NCBI RefSeq assembly: GCF_017814945.1
Contig: NZ_JAGIPX010000009.1
Coordinates: forward strand, 124,001-188,000
Source: Paraburkholderia sp. LEh10
Lineage (GTDB): Bacteria; Pseudomonadota; Gammaproteobacteria; Burkholderiales; Burkholderiaceae
Length of the DNA: 64,000 nucleotides
Reading direction: 5' to 3'
A program made the position numbers and the translations under genes. The notes beneath the pieces are model-generated. The model was not told where the DNA came from. It saw nothing but the letters and a program-made list of their open reading frames with translations, and did not search any database. Each line of letters begins with the position of its first letter. Positions within the stretch are counted from its first letter, which is position 1. Shown here piece after piece: positions 16,986 through 25,444 of this stretch.

Positions 16986-17136
16986 CAGTGCATCAGCCTT
17001 CGGTGCATCAGGCCTTCAGTGCATCAGCCTTCAGTGCATCAGGCCTCAGTGCATCAGCCTTCAGTGCATCAGGCCTTCAGTGCATCAGCCTTCAGTGCAT
17101 CAGGCCTCAGTGAATCAGCCCTCAGTGCATCACCCT
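16986..17136. repeat. 15-16-bp minisatellite abutting a stop codon
   Basis: About ten copies of CAGTGCATCAGCCTT and its 16-bp variant CAGTGCATCAGGCCTT, roughly alternating. The array runs right up to the TAA stop of the Rieske oxidoreductase gene (17137-17139, minus strand). Units carry TGA on the minus strand. Confidence 0.9.
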
Positions 17137-18705
17137 TTACGCCGCCTCGACAATCTTCCTTGCGTCAGCAAGGCCCAGCGGCTTGCGCATCGCTTCGCCA
17201 AGCAGCCCTATCTGTCTTTCGCGATTGCAGCCGAGCGCCGCGACGAGCCTGCCTTTCTCGCCGAGCAGCGCGATGAATTCAAAGGTATCGGGCTTGCCCG
17301 TGAAAATCGTTTCGTCCCGGTGCCGCGCGTGGCCGAGATAGTCGAAGGTCTTGCCATAGTGATAGGTCCAGAAGAACGGCACGAGCGGTTCCGCTGCGGG
17401 CAAGCCCAGCATCGCGTGCGCGGCGATGCGCGCATGCTGTTGCGCGACGCGCCAGTGCTCGATGCGCACGCGCCCGCCGCCCAGCGCCTGTAGTTCGAAG
17501 CGGGCGATGTCGCCTGCTGCATAGAGCCCGTCGGCCACGCGCATCGACGCATCGACGTCGACGCTGCCATCGCCATTGCGCGTCACGCCTGCGATGAAGC
17601 CCGTCGCGGGCGTCACGCCCATGCCCGCCACGACGAAGTCGCACGCCACGGTATCGCCGTTATCGAGCGTCACGCGCAATGCGCCGTCCGCCGTGCCCGG
17701 TGCGACCGCGTTCGCGCGGTGTCCCATGCGAAAGCGCACGCCATGCGCTTCATGAAGCCGCATGAACAACCGGCCGGGTTCGACGCCGAACTGCTTTTCG
17801 AACGGTACGCTGCCCGGCGAAACCACCGTCACGCGCAGCTTGCGCTCGCGCAACGCCGAGGCCACTTCGAGGCCGATGAAGCTCGCGCCCAGCACGAGCG
17901 CATGCTCGCCTTGCTCAGCCATGTTGACGAGACGCCGTGCGTCGTCGCGATTGCGCAAGAGCCGGATACGCGCCTTCACGCTGTCGGCATCGGCGCCTTG
18001 CAACGCCGGCCGCTTCGGTACGCCGCCCGTCGCGACGAGCGCCGCATCGTAGCGAATCGACGGCGCGCTGCCGATATCGATGCGCCGCTGGCGCGCATCG
18101 AGCGTCGCGACCTCGGCCTGGATGAACTCGATCGCGTGCGTCGCGAAGAAATCGTCGGGTAGAAGGGGAGGGATCGCGTCCGGCGGCATCTCGCCGGACG
18201 GCACGAATTTGCTCAGCACCGTGCGGTCGTAAGGCGTGCGCGGCTCGTGATCGATCAGCACCACGCGTCCTGCGAAGCCCGCTTCGCGCAGCGCCGCGCA
18301 CGCTGCGGCGCCCGCCGCGCCTGCGCCGACGATGGCGAAGGTGCGGCTGTCGGCGGCCTTCGCGTGCGCCCGTTCCGGCGGCTGCGGCGTGCTGCTGACG
18401 AGCACGTCGTCATGCTCGATGCGCGTGGCGTAGCGGGTCAACGGAAGCAGCGCGGGCGGCTCGATGATCGCGCCACTCGCGACGTCGAACGTCGCCTTGT
18501 GCCATGGACACACCAGCCGTCCGTTGCATAGCGCGCCCTGTTCGAGCGGCCCGCCTGCATGCGGACACTCCGCGCCGAACGCATGAACGGCGTTCCCGCA
18601 GCGGATCAGCAGAATCGGCGTGCCGTTCGCGTCGATGCGCTTCATGCCGTTGTCAGCGAGATCGGGGAACCGGGCAACCTTTTGCATTGTCGTGTCTGTA
18701 GCCAT
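17137..18705 (-). CDS. Rieske-type FAD/NAD(P)H oxidoreductase (AIFM3-like)
   Basis: 522 residues. An N-terminal Rieske [2Fe-2S] domain has the Cys-x-His/Cys-x-x-His pair in ECPHAGG and VCPWHKATF. A pyridine nucleotide-disulfide oxidoreductase module follows, with an FAD-binding GAGAAGAAA loop, a central GASFIGLEVA NAD(P)H-binding loop and LYAAGDIA near the C-terminus, then a reductase C-terminal domain. It resembles ferredoxin reductases of dioxygenase systems and AIF3-type proteins, and would pass electrons from NAD(P)H; the acceptor is unknown. The start at 18705 has GAGG six bases upstream. It is divergent from the acyl-CoA dehydrogenase-like gene across a repeat array. Confidence 0.88.
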   Translation of the reverse strand: MATDTTMQKVARFPDLADNGMKRIDANGTPILLIRCGNAVHAFGAECPHAGGPLEQGALCNGRLVCPWHKATFDVASGAIIEPPALLPLTRYATRIEHDDVLVSSTPQPPERAHAKAADSRTFAIVGAGAAGAAACAALREAGFAGRVVLIDHEPRTPYDRTVLSKFVPSGEMPPDAIPPLLPDDFFATHAIEFIQAEVATLDARQRRIDIGSAPSIRYDAALVATGGVPKRPALQGADADSVKARIRLLRNRDDARRLVNMAEQGEHALVLGASFIGLEVASALRERKLRVTVVSPGSVPFEKQFGVEPGRLFMRLHEAHGVRFRMGHRANAVAPGTADGALRVTLDNGDTVACDFVVAGMGVTPATGFIAGVTRNGDGSVDVDASMRVADGLYAAGDIARFELQALGGGRVRIEHWRVAQQHARIAAHAMLGLPAAEPLVPFFWTYHYGKTFDYLGHARHRDETIFTGKPDTFEFIALLGEKGRLVAALGCNRERQIGLLGEAMRKPLGLADARKIVEAA

Positions 18706-18821
18706 TGTTTTCCTCGTCTGGAGCGGCCGCGCTGCGACTGCGGCGCGCGCAGCTTCGCGCTCACGCAGGGTCATTCATGTAAGGCACGCAAGCGCCATGC
18801 CGTCCGACCCGCGAAGACGGG

Positions 18822-18904
18822 CAAGCGGTGTTTCGGGTGCGCGAAAACACCGAAGCACCGCGCGTACGCGAAACACGAAGGCGGCCAAGCGGTGTTTCGG
18901 GTGC
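18822..18904. repeat. 64-bp-period direct repeat
   Basis: CAAGCGGTGTTTCGGGTGC occurs at 18822-18840 and again at 18886-18904, with related sequence between. It lies just before the 8-bp array and may be part of the same expanding repeat region. Confidence 0.7.
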
Positions 18905-18940
18905 AAGCACCGCGCGCACGCGCAACACGGCCAAGCACGC

Positions 18941-19079
18941 GAAGCACCGAAGCACCGAAGCACCGAAGTACCGAAGCACCGAAGTACCGAAGCACACCGA
19001 AGCACCGAAGCACCGAAACACCGAAACACCGAAACACCGAAACACCGAAACAACCGAAACACCGAAACACCGAAACACC
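18941..19079. repeat. 8-bp simple sequence array, 17 copies
   Basis: Seventeen consecutive units of GAAGCACC or its variants GAAACACC and GAAGTACC, with one 9-base and one 10-base unit. It lies between the divergent starts of the Rieske oxidoreductase (18705) and the acyl-CoA dehydrogenase-like gene (19239). The rest of this 533-bp gap is degenerate repeat sequence; the open frames through it are repeat artefacts. Confidence 0.95.
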
Positions 19080-19238
19080 ACGCGTACGCGAAACACCGCG
19101 CACGCGAAACACGTTGTCACGCAAGCGGGCACGCAACCTCGTGGGCACAGCGCTTGCATGGCCGTTCGCACACGCACGCAACTGTCGGTGGCGCGCGTAC
19201 AAATGCCCGGCCTCGCCCGGCTCGTCATGGAGGAGCGT

Positions 19239-20381
19239 ATGAACGATATCGGCCACGATCCCTTGCGGCGCGCCGCGCCCGCTGCGTGGTACATCAACAG
19301 CGGACTGCGTCTGTCCGACGAGGAACCCGACGCCGAATCCGGGCCGCGGCGCTATGCGCTCGTGCCCGCGCTCGAACGTTATGTGGCGGGCGTGCGCTAT
19401 CACGACGAAGACGCGGCGGGCCGCGCCGCCACGCTCGACGCGCTGCGTGCGCGGGGCATGGACTGGCTGCCGCTGCCGGGGCGCGGCGAAACGGCGACGC
19501 GCTGGCGCGGACTTGCGGCCGTGGCGGCGTGCGATCTGTCGCTGGTGAAGCTCTACGAAGGGCACACCGACGCGCTCGCGATCCTCGCCGAGTTGCAGCG
19601 CGCCGAACTCGCGGACGATGGCAACTGGGCCGTATGGGCCGCCGAGCCGCCCGATCGCAAGCTGATTGCGCATGCGGCGGGCGGCGACGCGTTGACGCTC
19701 GAAGGCGCCAAGCCGTGGTGCTCGGGCGCGCCGCATGTATCGCATGCGTTGGTTACGGCGTGGCGCGACGGCGAGCCAGTGTTGGCTGCCGTCGAACTGT
19801 CGCAGCCTTCCATCGCGATCGATGCGAGCGGGTGGCAGGCCGTCGGCATGCGCGCGACGGCCACGAGCGAGGTGCGCTTCGACGGCGCGCGCGCCGTGCA
19901 GATCGGCGAAAGCGGCGCGTATCTGTCGCGTGCGGGTTTCTGGCACGGCGGCGCGGGCATCGCGGCATGCTGGTACGGCTGCGCGGCGGCCCTCGCGGCG
20001 ATCTTGCGCAGCAGCGTCAAGCGGCACGCCGAGCCGCATGCGTGCGCGCATCTGGGCGCCGCCGACGCTGAACTGTCCTCCGTCGCCGCGCTGTTGCGCG
20101 AGACGGCCGCGTGGATCGACGAACATCCGCGTGACGACGCGCGGCAGTGCGCGTTGCGCGTGCGCGTCGCCGTCGAGCAGGCGGCCGGGCAGGTGATGGA
20201 ACACGTATCGCGCGCTCTGGGCGCCGTGCCGTTCTGCACGGATGACTGGTTTGCGCACGCGATCGCCGATCTGCCCGTGTTCTTGCGCCAAAGCCATGCC
20301 GAGCGCGACGAGTGTGCGCTGGGACTGACGCTCGTCGATGGCGACGACGCCCGCGAGCCATGGAATCTGGGGCGCGTGTGA
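19239..20381 (+). CDS. acyl-CoA dehydrogenase-like protein
   Basis: 380 residues with the layout of an acyl-CoA dehydrogenase: a helical N-terminal half, a middle segment with GAKPWCSGA and GWQAVGMRATATSEVRFDG (the usual FAD/acyl beta-barrel strands), and a helical C-terminal domain. Start at ATG 19239 with AGGAG just upstream. Similar divergent acyl-CoA dehydrogenases are found beside methyltransferase, glycosyltransferase and PIG-L deacetylase genes, and the first two follow here. The substrate is unknown. The catalytic glutamate could not be assigned by eye, so activity is not certain. Its stop codon forms part of the first unit of a 15-bp tandem array. Confidence 0.7.
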   Translation: MNDIGHDPLRRAAPAAWYINSGLRLSDEEPDAESGPRRYALVPALERYVAGVRYHDEDAAGRAATLDALRARGMDWLPLPGRGETATRWRGLAAVAACDLSLVKLYEGHTDALAILAELQRAELADDGNWAVWAAEPPDRKLIAHAAGGDALTLEGAKPWCSGAPHVSHALVTAWRDGEPVLAAVELSQPSIAIDASGWQAVGMRATATSEVRFDGARAVQIGESGAYLSRAGFWHGGAGIAACWYGCAAALAAILRSSVKRHAEPHACAHLGAADAELSSVAALLRETAAWIDEHPRDDARQCALRVRVAVEQAAGQVMEHVSRALGAVPFCTDDWFAHAIADLPVFLRQSHAERDECALGLTLVDGDDAREPWNLGRV

Positions 20382-20569
20382 TACGCCCGCGTGCGATGCG
20401 CCCGCGTGTGATACGCCCGCGTGTCATGCGCCCGCGTGCGATGCGCCTGCGTGTCATGCGCCCGCGTGCGATGCGCCTGCGTGTGATACGCCCGCATGTC
20501 ATGCGCCCGCGTGCGATACGCCCGCATGTCATGCGCCCGCGTGCGATACGCCCGCGTGTGCTGCTCCCG
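20376..20569. repeat. 15-bp minisatellite starting at a stop codon
   Basis: Twelve full copies plus one partial copy of a unit like GTGYGATRCGCCCGC. The array begins in the last codons of the acyl-CoA dehydrogenase-like gene, whose TGA is inside unit 1. It ends about 50 bases before the methyltransferase start. Open frames across it encode only pentapeptide repeats. Confidence 0.92.
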
Positions 20570-20620
20570 TCACGCTCGCGCTGAGTCCGGCATCTCCGCA
20601 CGACAACAAAAAGGACGCGC

Positions 20621-21220
20621 ATGTCATTTTCCGCCGCCTGGTTCGACGACCTGTACCGTCAGGACGACGACCCCTGGAACTACCGCGATAGCTGGTACGA
20701 GCGCCGCAAGCGTCATCTGATGATCGCGGCGCTGCCGCGCGAGCGCTACCGGCTCGGCTTCGAGCCCGCGTGCTCGAACGGGGAACTGTCGGCGCTGCTC
20801 GCGCAGCGTTGCGAGCGGCTGCGGGTATGCGACATCAGCGCGTTTGCAGTGCGTCTTGCGCGCGAGCGTCTTGGCGAAGCGCGCAACGTCATCGTCGAAA
20901 AGCGTGCGATTCCGCAAGAATGGCCCGACGCGTGCTTCGACCTGATCGTGATCGGCGAGCTGTGCTACTACCTGTCGCGCGAGGCGACGGCCGAACTCGC
21001 GCAGCGCGCGTGCGCATCGCTGACGGGCGACGGCGCGCTCGTCGCGTGCCATTGGCGTCACCCGTTCGAAGGCAAGCTGCAGACGGCCGACGAAGTGCAC
21101 GCCACGTTCGGCGCGCTGCCCGCGCTGACCCATCTCGTGCAACACGCGGAGCACGATCTGCTGCTGGACGTGTGGTCGAAGGAAGTCTGCTCGATTGCGC
21201 AGCGCGAGGGGCTCGCATGA
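20621..21220 (+). CDS. NodS-like SAM-dependent methyltransferase
   Basis: A 199-residue class I methyltransferase of the NodS/N-methyltransferase type. It opens with WFDDLYRQDDDPWNYRDSWY, close to the NodS N-terminus, then a SAM-binding motif I variant (GFEPACSNGELSALL) and CFDLIVIGELCYYL, the motif IV region. NodS-type enzymes N-methylate amino sugars; the neighbouring glycosyltransferase suggests a glycoconjugate substrate. The start is ATG at 20621. Its stop overlaps the next start by four bases (ATGA), so the two are translationally coupled. Confidence 0.82.
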   Translation: MSFSAAWFDDLYRQDDDPWNYRDSWYERRKRHLMIAALPRERYRLGFEPACSNGELSALLAQRCERLRVCDISAFAVRLARERLGEARNVIVEKRAIPQEWPDACFDLIVIGELCYYLSREATAELAQRACASLTGDGALVACHWRHPFEGKLQTADEVHATFGALPALTHLVQHAEHDLLLDVWSKEVCSIAQREGLA

Positions 21221-21870
21221 TCGGCATCGTGATTCCCGCGCACAACGAAGAAGAACTGCTCGCCGATTGCCTGCAGGCCGCGCGCATGGCGGCCGCGCAT
21301 CCGGCGTTGCGCGGTGAGACGGTCAGGATCGTGGTCGCGCTCGATAGCTGCACGGACCGCTCGGCGTCGATTGCGCGCTGCTTCGATACACACGCGCTGA
21401 TGCTCGAAGCACGCAATGTCGGCAAGGCGAGGGCGGCGGGCGCGGCGGCGCTGGTTGCGCAAGGCGTGCGCTGGCTCGCGTTCACCGATGCGGACAGCCG
21501 CGTCGCGGCCGACTGGCTCGTCGCGCAACTGGCGCTGGGCGCGGAGGCGGTGTGCGGTCCCGTCATCATCGAAGACTGGCGTCAGCATGACGCACTGACC
21601 CGCGACGCGTTCTATCGCGCGTATCTGAACGCCGACGGGCACCGGCACGTGCATGGCGCGAACCTCGGCGTGTCGACGCTTGCGTATTGCCGCGCGGGAG
21701 GATTTCCGCCGCTTGCGTGCAGCGAGGATGTCGCGCTCGTCGGGTTGCTCGTCGAGACGGGCGCGCGGATCGCGTGGAGCGCGGCGCCGCGCGTCGTGAC
21801 GAGCGCGCGCCTTGCGTCTAGGGTGCGCGGCGGCTTCGGCGACACGCTGGCGGCGCTCGGCAGGCGGTAA
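21217..21870 (+). CDS. family 2 glycosyltransferase
   Basis: 217 residues of the GT-A fold: IGIVIPAHNEEELL at the N-terminus, the NVGKARAAGA segment, and the metal-binding FTDADSRV (D-x-D) near residue 92. GFPPLACSEDVAL supplies the later ED motif. It has no clear membrane helix, so it is probably a cytoplasmic enzyme adding sugar to an acceptor that the NodS-like partner methylates (inference). ATG at 21217 overlaps the methyltransferase stop. The TAA stop is the first triplet of an 11-bp repeat array. Confidence 0.85.
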   Translation: MIGIVIPAHNEEELLADCLQAARMAAAHPALRGETVRIVVALDSCTDRSASIARCFDTHALMLEARNVGKARAAGAAALVAQGVRWLAFTDADSRVAADWLVAQLALGAEAVCGPVIIEDWRQHDALTRDAFYRAYLNADGHRHVHGANLGVSTLAYCRAGGFPPLACSEDVALVGLLVETGARIAWSAAPRVVTSARLASRVRGGFGDTLAALGRR

Positions 21871-21977
21871 GCGGACGTTAAGCAGGCGATAAGCAGGCGA
21901 TCAGCGGACGTTAAGCAGGCGTCAAGCAGTCGTCAAGCAGGCGTCAAGCAGGCGTCAAGCACGCGTCAAGCACGCGT
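21868..21977. repeat. 11-bp minisatellite starting at a stop codon
   Basis: Ten consecutive 11-bp units (TAAGCAGGCGT and variants such as CAAGCACGCGT) begin with the stop codon of the glycosyltransferase gene and end about 46 bases before the TetR gene's 3' end. Confidence 0.92.
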
Positions 21978-22023
21978 CAACTGGCGGGCGTTAAGCCCGC
22001 GAGGCGGTCGGGATGCGAGCCGC

Positions 22024-22659
22024 TCAGTTCCGGTCGCTCGAATTCGCCGCGTAGCAGGCCAAAAACATATCCGCCGACGACTCCGCGACTTTCTTCTGCT
22101 CGTCCGTCGTCAGCGGCGGCTGACCCATCGTCACCTGCGGCCAGAACGCGAAGCCTTTCACGAGCCCTTGAAGCTGCTGCGCGGCAAATGCCGGGTCGCG
22201 GGTCTGGAGGCGGCCATCGGCAGCGGCCGCGCGTATCCACACGGTCAAACCTTCTTCGCGCTCGCCGATGCGCGCCACCATGTCGCGTGCCCGTTCCGGC
22301 GAATGAATGCCCGCCGCGATCGCGACGCGCGCGAGCGACATGAACGCGTCGTCGTTCAACAGGCGCAGCTTCTGCGTGAGCAACGCGAGCAACTGCGGGC
22401 GCAGCGGCTGATCCGCGCGATAACCGGGCGCTTCGCCCCCCGCGCTCGCGTCCCAGAGTTGCTGGAGAATCGCCGCGAACAGCGCATCCTTGCTGGGGAA
22501 ATGGTTGTAGACGGTGCGCTTGGACACGCTCGCGCGCGCCGCGATGCGGTCCATGCTGGTGGCGTCGAAACCCGACGCGCGAAATTCGTCGATGGCCGCT
22601 TCGATCACGGCCGCGCGCTTGCGATCGGTCAGACGGGAAAGGGGCGTGCTCTCATCCAT
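22024..22659 (-). CDS. TetR/AcrR-family regulator
   Basis: A 211-residue repressor. The N-terminal helix-turn-helix spans about 12-58 (AVIEAAIDEFRASGFDATSM, then RASVSKRTVYNHFPSKDALF). The C-terminal ligand domain resembles the AefR/TetR_C_7 type. It is divergent from the MBL-fold hydrolase with 80 bp between the starts, so it most likely represses that gene and itself. ATG at 22659 is the only start upstream of the conserved region. Confidence 0.88.
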   Translation of the reverse strand: MDESTPLSRLTDRKRAAVIEAAIDEFRASGFDATSMDRIAARASVSKRTVYNHFPSKDALFAAILQQLWDASAGGEAPGYRADQPLRPQLLALLTQKLRLLNDDAFMSLARVAIAAGIHSPERARDMVARIGEREEGLTVWIRAAAADGRLQTRDPAFAAQQLQGLVKGFAFWPQVTMGQPPLTTDEQKKVAESSADMFLACYAANSSDRN

Positions 22660-22739
22660 GCGTTAATTTTACACTGGATGGTTTACTTTTCGAGACAATA
22701 AACTACACTGTGCAGTCTACCTTCAACGTGACGGCTCGC
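22660..22739. promoter_or_regulatory. shared TetR/MBL control region
   Basis: This AT-rich 80-bp gap has an imperfect inverted repeat: TGGTTTA (around 22678-22684) against TAAACTA (around 22700-22706), inside the longer near-match ACACTGGATGGTTTA / TAAACTACACTGTG. A TetR dimer could bind here between the divergent promoters. Confidence 0.4.
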
Positions 22740-23867
22740 ATGAAATCGATCATCGGCAACATCAGTCAGGTCTTGGGCATCGCGGCCGCGCAGCGCGGGC
22801 GCGTGCTGTCCCGCACGTCGCCGCAGCACGACGGCGAGCGTTTTCGCAACGTGAAGCCGCGCCCGGCGGAAGGTCTCGGCAAGACCTTGCGCATTATGTG
22901 GAACGTGCTGGTCAACAAGCCGGACGGCACGGCGCCGTCGGGTGCGCTGCCCGTCGATGCGCTGACGCGCGCGGACCTCGACGCCGCGCCTGACGGGAGC
23001 CTGTTCCGGCTCGGCCATTCGACGCTGCTGTTCAAGCTGCGCGGCCAGTTCTGGCTGACCGATCCTGTTTTCGCGGAGCGCGCGTCGCCGTTCAGGCGGA
23101 TGGGACCGAAGCGCTTTCATGCGCCGCCCATCGCGCGCGAGGCGCTGCCGCCGCTGCGCGGCGTGATCCTGTCGCACGACCACTACGACCATCTGGACCG
23201 CGAGACGGTGCTCGCGCTCGCTGGGACGACGGGCGTGTTCCTGACGCCGCTCGGGGTCGGCGACCGGCTGATCGCGTGGGGCATCGATGCGTCGAAGGTG
23301 AGGCAGTTCGACTGGTGGCAAGGCGTCGAGATCGACGGCGTGCAGTTCACGGCCACTCCCGCGCAGCATTTCTCCGGGCGCAGCCTGTTCGATGGCAACA
23401 GTACGCTGTGGGCGTCGTGGGTGATCGTCGATGGCGACCTGCGCGTGTTTTTCAGCGGCGACACAGGGTATTTCGACGGTTTCAGGACGATCGGCGAGCG
23501 GCTCGGCCCGTTCGACGTGACGTTCGTGGAGACGGGCGCCTACGATGCGCAATGGCCGTACGTCCACATGCAGCCCGACGAAACCGTGCAGGCGCACATC
23601 GATCTGCGCGGACGCTGGCTCGTGCCGATCCACAACGGCACATTCGATCTGGCGATGCACCGCTGGCAGGAACCGTTCGAGCGCGTCGTCGGACTGGCGG
23701 CCGCACACGGCGTCGCGCTTGCGACGCCGCGCATGGGCGAGCGGCTGAGCCTCGCGTCGCCGCACCGGGGCGAGCGCTGGTGGCGCGACGTGACGGAGGC
23801 CGTCGATGCGCCGAAGTTCGCGCGCCGCCGCGCATCGTGCCGGCCAGCGGGGCAGGGCAACGGGTGA
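22740..23867 (+). CDS. MBL-fold hydrolase of the NAPE-PLD/UlaG-like type
   Basis: A 375-residue metallo-beta-lactamase-fold protein. The metal motif is SHDHYDHLD (H-x-H-x-D-H), with GHSTLLF, a FFSGDTGYFDGF (Asp) strand and the late PIHNGTFDLAMH (His), as in N-acyl-phosphatidylethanolamine phospholipase D relatives. A phosphodiester or lipid substrate is likely but unproven. It has no signal peptide. I took ATG at 22740; an in-frame GTG at 22710 is possible. A TetR gene lies divergently upstream, suggesting induction by a small hydrophobic molecule. A paralogue of the same type lies at 61374-62582. Confidence 0.82.
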   Translation: MKSIIGNISQVLGIAAAQRGRVLSRTSPQHDGERFRNVKPRPAEGLGKTLRIMWNVLVNKPDGTAPSGALPVDALTRADLDAAPDGSLFRLGHSTLLFKLRGQFWLTDPVFAERASPFRRMGPKRFHAPPIAREALPPLRGVILSHDHYDHLDRETVLALAGTTGVFLTPLGVGDRLIAWGIDASKVRQFDWWQGVEIDGVQFTATPAQHFSGRSLFDGNSTLWASWVIVDGDLRVFFSGDTGYFDGFRTIGERLGPFDVTFVETGAYDAQWPYVHMQPDETVQAHIDLRGRWLVPIHNGTFDLAMHRWQEPFERVVGLAAAHGVALATPRMGERLSLASPHRGERWWRDVTEAVDAPKFARRRASCRPAGQGNG

Positions 23868-24018
23868 GGCTGACGGCTGAATGGGCTGCCGTTGCGGAGA
23901 ATGGCGCGCATGCAACCTCACGCGAACCGCGTTAAGGTATCCCGTCGCCGCGCACTCTCCACGGCAAAACGTTGCGCTTTCAAAAACCGGCCGATGCGAA
24001 CCCACGGAGCCTGATCAG

Positions 24019-24420
24019 ATGAGCGAAACCACGCAGTTCTGGATGGTCGAGGGCGCACCGACGCCCGTCGGCCCGTTTTCCCACGCCACGGAATCGGGCG
24101 GCTGGGTGTTCGTCACAGGCCAGATGCCGACGTCGCCCGACGACGACGCCGCGCCGCTGCCCGAAGGCGTCGCCGCGCAGACGAAGCGCGTGATGGAGAA
24201 CCTCGTGCTGGTGCTCAAGGGCATCGGCCTGAGCCTCGAACACGTCGTCTCCGCGCGCATCTTCCTGACGGAATTCAAGCGCGATTACGCAGCGATGAAT
24301 GCTGTCTACGCCGCGCATTTTCCGCCGGGACGTCTGCCCGCGCGCACCTGCGTGGGCGTCACGGGACTCGCGCGCGACGCGCTCGTCGAAATCGACTTCA
24401 TCGCGCGCCGTCCGGGTTGA
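24019..24420 (+). CDS. Rid (YjgF/YER057c/UK114) family protein
   Basis: 133 residues of the RidA superfamily: PVGPFSHATESGGWVFVTGQM at the N-terminus, NLVLVLKGIGLSLEHVVSARIFLT in the middle, and LPARTCVGVTGLARDALVEID at the C-terminus, which holds the arginine that binds the 2-aminoacrylate carboxylate in RidA. Family members hydrolyse reactive enamines/imines from PLP enzymes. The sequence is in a divergent Rid subgroup, so the substrate may differ. GGAG lies about nine bases before ATG 24019. The aldo/keto reductase gene starts 28 bases after its stop, probably as one transcript. Confidence 0.85.
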   Translation: MSETTQFWMVEGAPTPVGPFSHATESGGWVFVTGQMPTSPDDDAAPLPEGVAAQTKRVMENLVLVLKGIGLSLEHVVSARIFLTEFKRDYAAMNAVYAAHFPPGRLPARTCVGVTGLARDALVEIDFIARRPG

Positions 24421-24448
24421 CGCGCTGGCGTCGCCGTCGAGAAAGCCG

Positions 24449-25387
24449 ATGCGATACCCGGTCGAACTTGCCGCGCGCCGCGGCTTTATGCGGCGCGCGA
24501 TGATGCTGCCGCTCGCCATGTCGATGCCGTCACTCGTCGCCGCTCAGCAAAATTCGCCGCCGCGCATGGAGCGGCGCGCGATCCCATCGACGGGCGAAGC
24601 GTTGCCCATCGTCGGCTGCGGGACGTGGCGCACGTTTGATGTCGGCGACGACGCGAGCGGCCAGGCGCGCCTCGCGGAGGTGCTGAACGTCCTCTTCGCG
24701 GCGGGCGGATCGGCAATCGATTCGTCGCCGATGTACGGCTCGTCGGAAGCCGTCGCGGGCACGCTGCTCACGCGGCTCGGCGCGCACGGCAAGGCATTCG
24801 TCGCGACCAAGGTCTGGACCCAGGGGCGCGAAGCGGGCATCGCGCAAATGGAAGGGTCGATGCGCCGCCTGCAACAGCCGCGCATCGATCTGATGCAGGT
24901 ACACAACCTCGTCGACTGGCGCACGCAGCTTGCAACGCTGCGCGACTGGAAAGCGCGTGGGCGCATCCGCTACATCGGCATTACGCACTACACGTCGAGT
25001 GCTTTCGATCAAGTCGCGAGCGTGATGCGCAGCGAGAAGCCCGACTTCGTGCAGATCAACTACGCCGCCGACGACCGCGACGCCGAACAGCGCATCCTGC
25101 CGCTCGCGCGTGATCTCGGCATCGGCGTCGTGATCAATCAGCCGTTCGGCGGCGGCGGGCTGCTGTCGCGCGTCGGCAAGCAGCCGCTGCCCGCGTGGGC
25201 AGCCGAGATCGGCTGCGCGACATGGGCGCAGGTGCTGCTCAAATTCGTGCTCGCGCAACCGGCCGTGACGGTCGTGATTCCCGGCACGGGACGCCCCGAA
25301 TACATGGCCGATAACGTGCGCGCCGGCGTCGGGCCGTATCCGGACAAGGCGATGTGCTCGCGCATCGTGGAAGCCGTCGGCGGCTGA
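24449..25387 (+). CDS. Tat-exported aldo/keto reductase
   Basis: 312 residues. The N-terminus carries ARRGFMRRAMM, a twin-arginine-like motif, then a hydrophobic stretch and an AxA-type cleavage site (LVAAQQ), so the enzyme is probably periplasmic. The body is a (beta/alpha)8 aldo/keto reductase with catalytic Asp (DSSPMYGSSE, which also holds the Tyr), Lys (FVATKVW) and His (MQVHN), and a VVIPGTGR segment near the nucleotide site. ATG 24449 keeps the whole Tat signal; ATG 24488 would lose the first arginines. A cofactor-dependent reductase in the periplasm is unusual and fits Tat export of a folded protein with bound NADP(H). Confidence 0.78.
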   Translation: MRYPVELAARRGFMRRAMMLPLAMSMPSLVAAQQNSPPRMERRAIPSTGEALPIVGCGTWRTFDVGDDASGQARLAEVLNVLFAAGGSAIDSSPMYGSSEAVAGTLLTRLGAHGKAFVATKVWTQGREAGIAQMEGSMRRLQQPRIDLMQVHNLVDWRTQLATLRDWKARGRIRYIGITHYTSSAFDQVASVMRSEKPDFVQINYAADDRDAEQRILPLARDLGIGVVINQPFGGGGLLSRVGKQPLPAWAAEIGCATWAQVLLKFVLAQPAVTVVIPGTGRPEYMADNVRAGVGPYPDKAMCSRIVEAVGG

Positions 25388-25444
25388 GCCAGTGCGTCGT
25401 GCGCGCAACCGGCGAACCGCGCAAAGGCCTGGCAACGCGACACC

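Noticed and set aside
16986..17136. CRISPR array
   Set aside because: Units are 15-16 bp, contiguous and without unique spacers; no cas genes nearby.
18761..19297. Cys/Phe/Gly-rich frames over the octamer array
   Set aside because: All frames translate the repeat; an 8-bp period gives eight-residue peptide repeats in every frame.
20312..20691. Frames encoding pentapeptide repeats (MRPRV and CDTPA types)
   Set aside because: They are translations of a 15-bp minisatellite whose period is a multiple of three, with no ribosome binding site.
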